This document shows positions 35,913-37,073 of a stretch of 37,073 nt of DNA, piece after piece. Origin of the DNA: Rhodobacterales bacterium CG15_BIG_FIL_POST_REV_8_21_14_020_59_13 (lineage in GTDB: Bacteria; Pseudomonadota; Alphaproteobacteria; Caulobacterales; Maricaulaceae); contig PFFX01000166.1 in assembly GCA_002783385.1 (NCBI GenBank), positions 1 through 37,073 of the forward strand, read 5' to 3'. The notes below the pieces were generated by a model. That model made no database searches. It was given only the letters and a program-made list of their open reading frames with translations, and was not told where the DNA came from. Made by a program: the position numbers and the translations under genes. Every line of letters begins with the position of its first letter. Position 1 is the first letter of the stretch.

Positions 35913-35927
35913 GAACAAATGACGAAC
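35913..35927 (-). promoter_or_regulatory. LexA/SOS box, alphaproteobacterial type GTTC-N7-GTTC
   Basis: Minus strand GTTC-GTCATTT-GTTC, exact match to the alphaproteobacterial LexA operator consensus, 22-36 nt upstream of the Y-polymerase ATG. Confidence 0.85.
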
Positions 35928-36057
35928 ATTTCAGCCCGCGTCAAGCAACCAGAGAGATTGCAGAACCGTGGTGAGCGGACCGGTACGAAACAGGGGCGGC
36001 GAAGGCAAGATGATGGTTAGCCAATAGGCTTCCAAATTTTTCCGTTCAAGATCGAGC

Positions 36058-36094
36058 AAAAAAAAAGCCCGCCAACTCATTGAGTTAACGGGCT
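36058..36094 (-). terminator. Rho-independent terminator downstream of initiator tRNA
   Basis: Minus strand GCCCGTTAACTC-AA-TGAGTTGGCGGGC (two G-T wobbles) followed by about ten Ts. Confidence 0.9.
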
Positions 36095-36098
36095 TTAT

Positions 36099-36175
<77 letters not shown>

Positions 36176-36296
36176 TCAAAAACCACGCCCTTCAAGGGCG
36201 GGAGGGCGTATCTAGGCCATGACAGAGGGGGATGCAAGACCCGTTACACTACCATGACAGCTTGGCGGCTGCTTTTCTCTCGCCTATGCAGAACGC

Positions 36297-37073
36297 ATGA
36301 CAATATCCGATACCCAGACTTGGGGTGCGGCGGCCCCCTCCGGCCTGTTCCGGACCTTTCTCGAGCAGGCATGTGCGCGCAACAGCAAGACCTGGTCGCG
36401 CATGGCGAGCTGGTTTGCACCGGAAGCCGTGGATGTTGAACGGCTTGGTTTCCGGGCGCGATTGCACCCGAGGGACAATCTGTCGGAAAAGCGGATCCTG
36501 TACACGCCGGGGCGATTTGATCCGGTGGAGCTGGCATATCTGTCGTCCCTCATCGGAGCGGACTTTACCTTTGTCGATCTGGGGGCCAATTGCGGCGGCT
36601 ACACGCTGCACCTGGCGGCGAAAGCGCCCGCCAGTGCGCGCTTTTTCGCGATCGAGGCACAGCCGGAAATGGCCCGGCGTTTCCGCTTCAATCTGGAGGC
36701 CAATGCCTTCGCCGCAAACCTCCAGCTTGATGAAGTGGCCATTTCGGATATTCGGGGGGATATCACCTTCACGATCAATACGCATAATCGGGGCGAAAGC
36801 GGCCTGGAGGGCCAAGGTGAAAGCATCCGGGTGCCTGCTCTGCCGCTGGCCGATTATCTGGCTGAACGGTCAATTGAACGCCTTGATGCCATGAAGATTG
36901 ATGTTGAAGGTCTGGAACATCGCATATTGACGCCTTTTTTCACGTCTGCGCCTAAATCCTGCTGGCCGAAATGCCTGATCGTAGAACAGCTTTTTGCGAC
37001 ACCGGAAAAAGACCCCGTAGCACTGGCCGTTTCGCTCGGATATCGCGTAGAGCGCGATCTGGGCCGCAATGTA
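36297..37073 (+). CDS. FkbM family methyltransferase (truncated by window end)
   Basis: MTISDTQTWGAAAPSGLFRTFLEQ...ELAYLSSLIGADFTFVDLGANCGGYTLHLAAKAPASARFFAIEAQPEMARRFRFNLEANAF...LADYLAERSIERLDAMKIDVEGLEHRIL. Open at window end, so absent from the ORF track. Confidence 0.88.
   Translation, partial: MTISDTQTWGAAAPSGLFRTFLEQACARNSKTWSRMASWFAPEAVDVERLGFRARLHPRDNLSEKRILYTPGRFDPVELAYLSSLIGADFTFVDLGANCGGYTLHLAAKAPASARFFAIEAQPEMARRFRFNLEANAFAANLQLDEVAISDIRGDITFTINTHNRGESGLEGQGESIRVPALPLADYLAERSIERLDAMKIDVEGLEHRILTPFFTSAPKSCWPKCLIVEQLFATPEKDPVALAVSLGYRVERDLGRNV

Noticed and set aside
36325-36894. 189-aa plus-strand ORF at the right end
   Set aside because: The overlapping frame starting at 36297 encodes a clear FkbM methyltransferase; this ORF is out of frame.

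Overview
The window looks like a chromosomal segment of an alphaproteobacterium, probably Caulobacterales/Hyphomonadaceae-like judging from family content and gene order. It contains no IS elements, integrases or CRISPR arrays that I can see. Left part: a truncated quinone oxidoreductase, an MBOAT plus SGNH-like O-acylation pair, tRNA-Phe, and the conserved block murA-DUF2948-UPF0262-infA-maf-RNaseE/G-yacG. Middle: tRNA-Thr fused closely to a prolyl iminopeptidase, a small GTA/phage-like cassette (DUF2793 fibre, 28-aa ORF, 3TM holin-like protein), methylmalonyl-CoA mutase subunits, a BON/OmpA-like gene carrying a G10 homopolymer, a TonB-dependent receptor, and a Tat amidase plus GST pair. Right part: an uncharacterised two-gene module (polytopic membrane protein plus degenerate vWA-like protein), a three-gene operon with homology to E. 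coli WecB-NfrB-NfrA (the c-di-GMP-responsive glycan system used as the phage N4 receptor), M28 peptidase, pirin, pckA, an SOS-box-controlled Y-family polymerase plus zinc-ribbon protein, an initiator tRNA, and a truncated FkbM methyltransferase. The strongest candidate system is the compact wecB-nfrB-nfrA operon. The least explained is the membrane protein/vWA-like pair next to it. All assignments come from reading translated sequence by eye; no database search was run.
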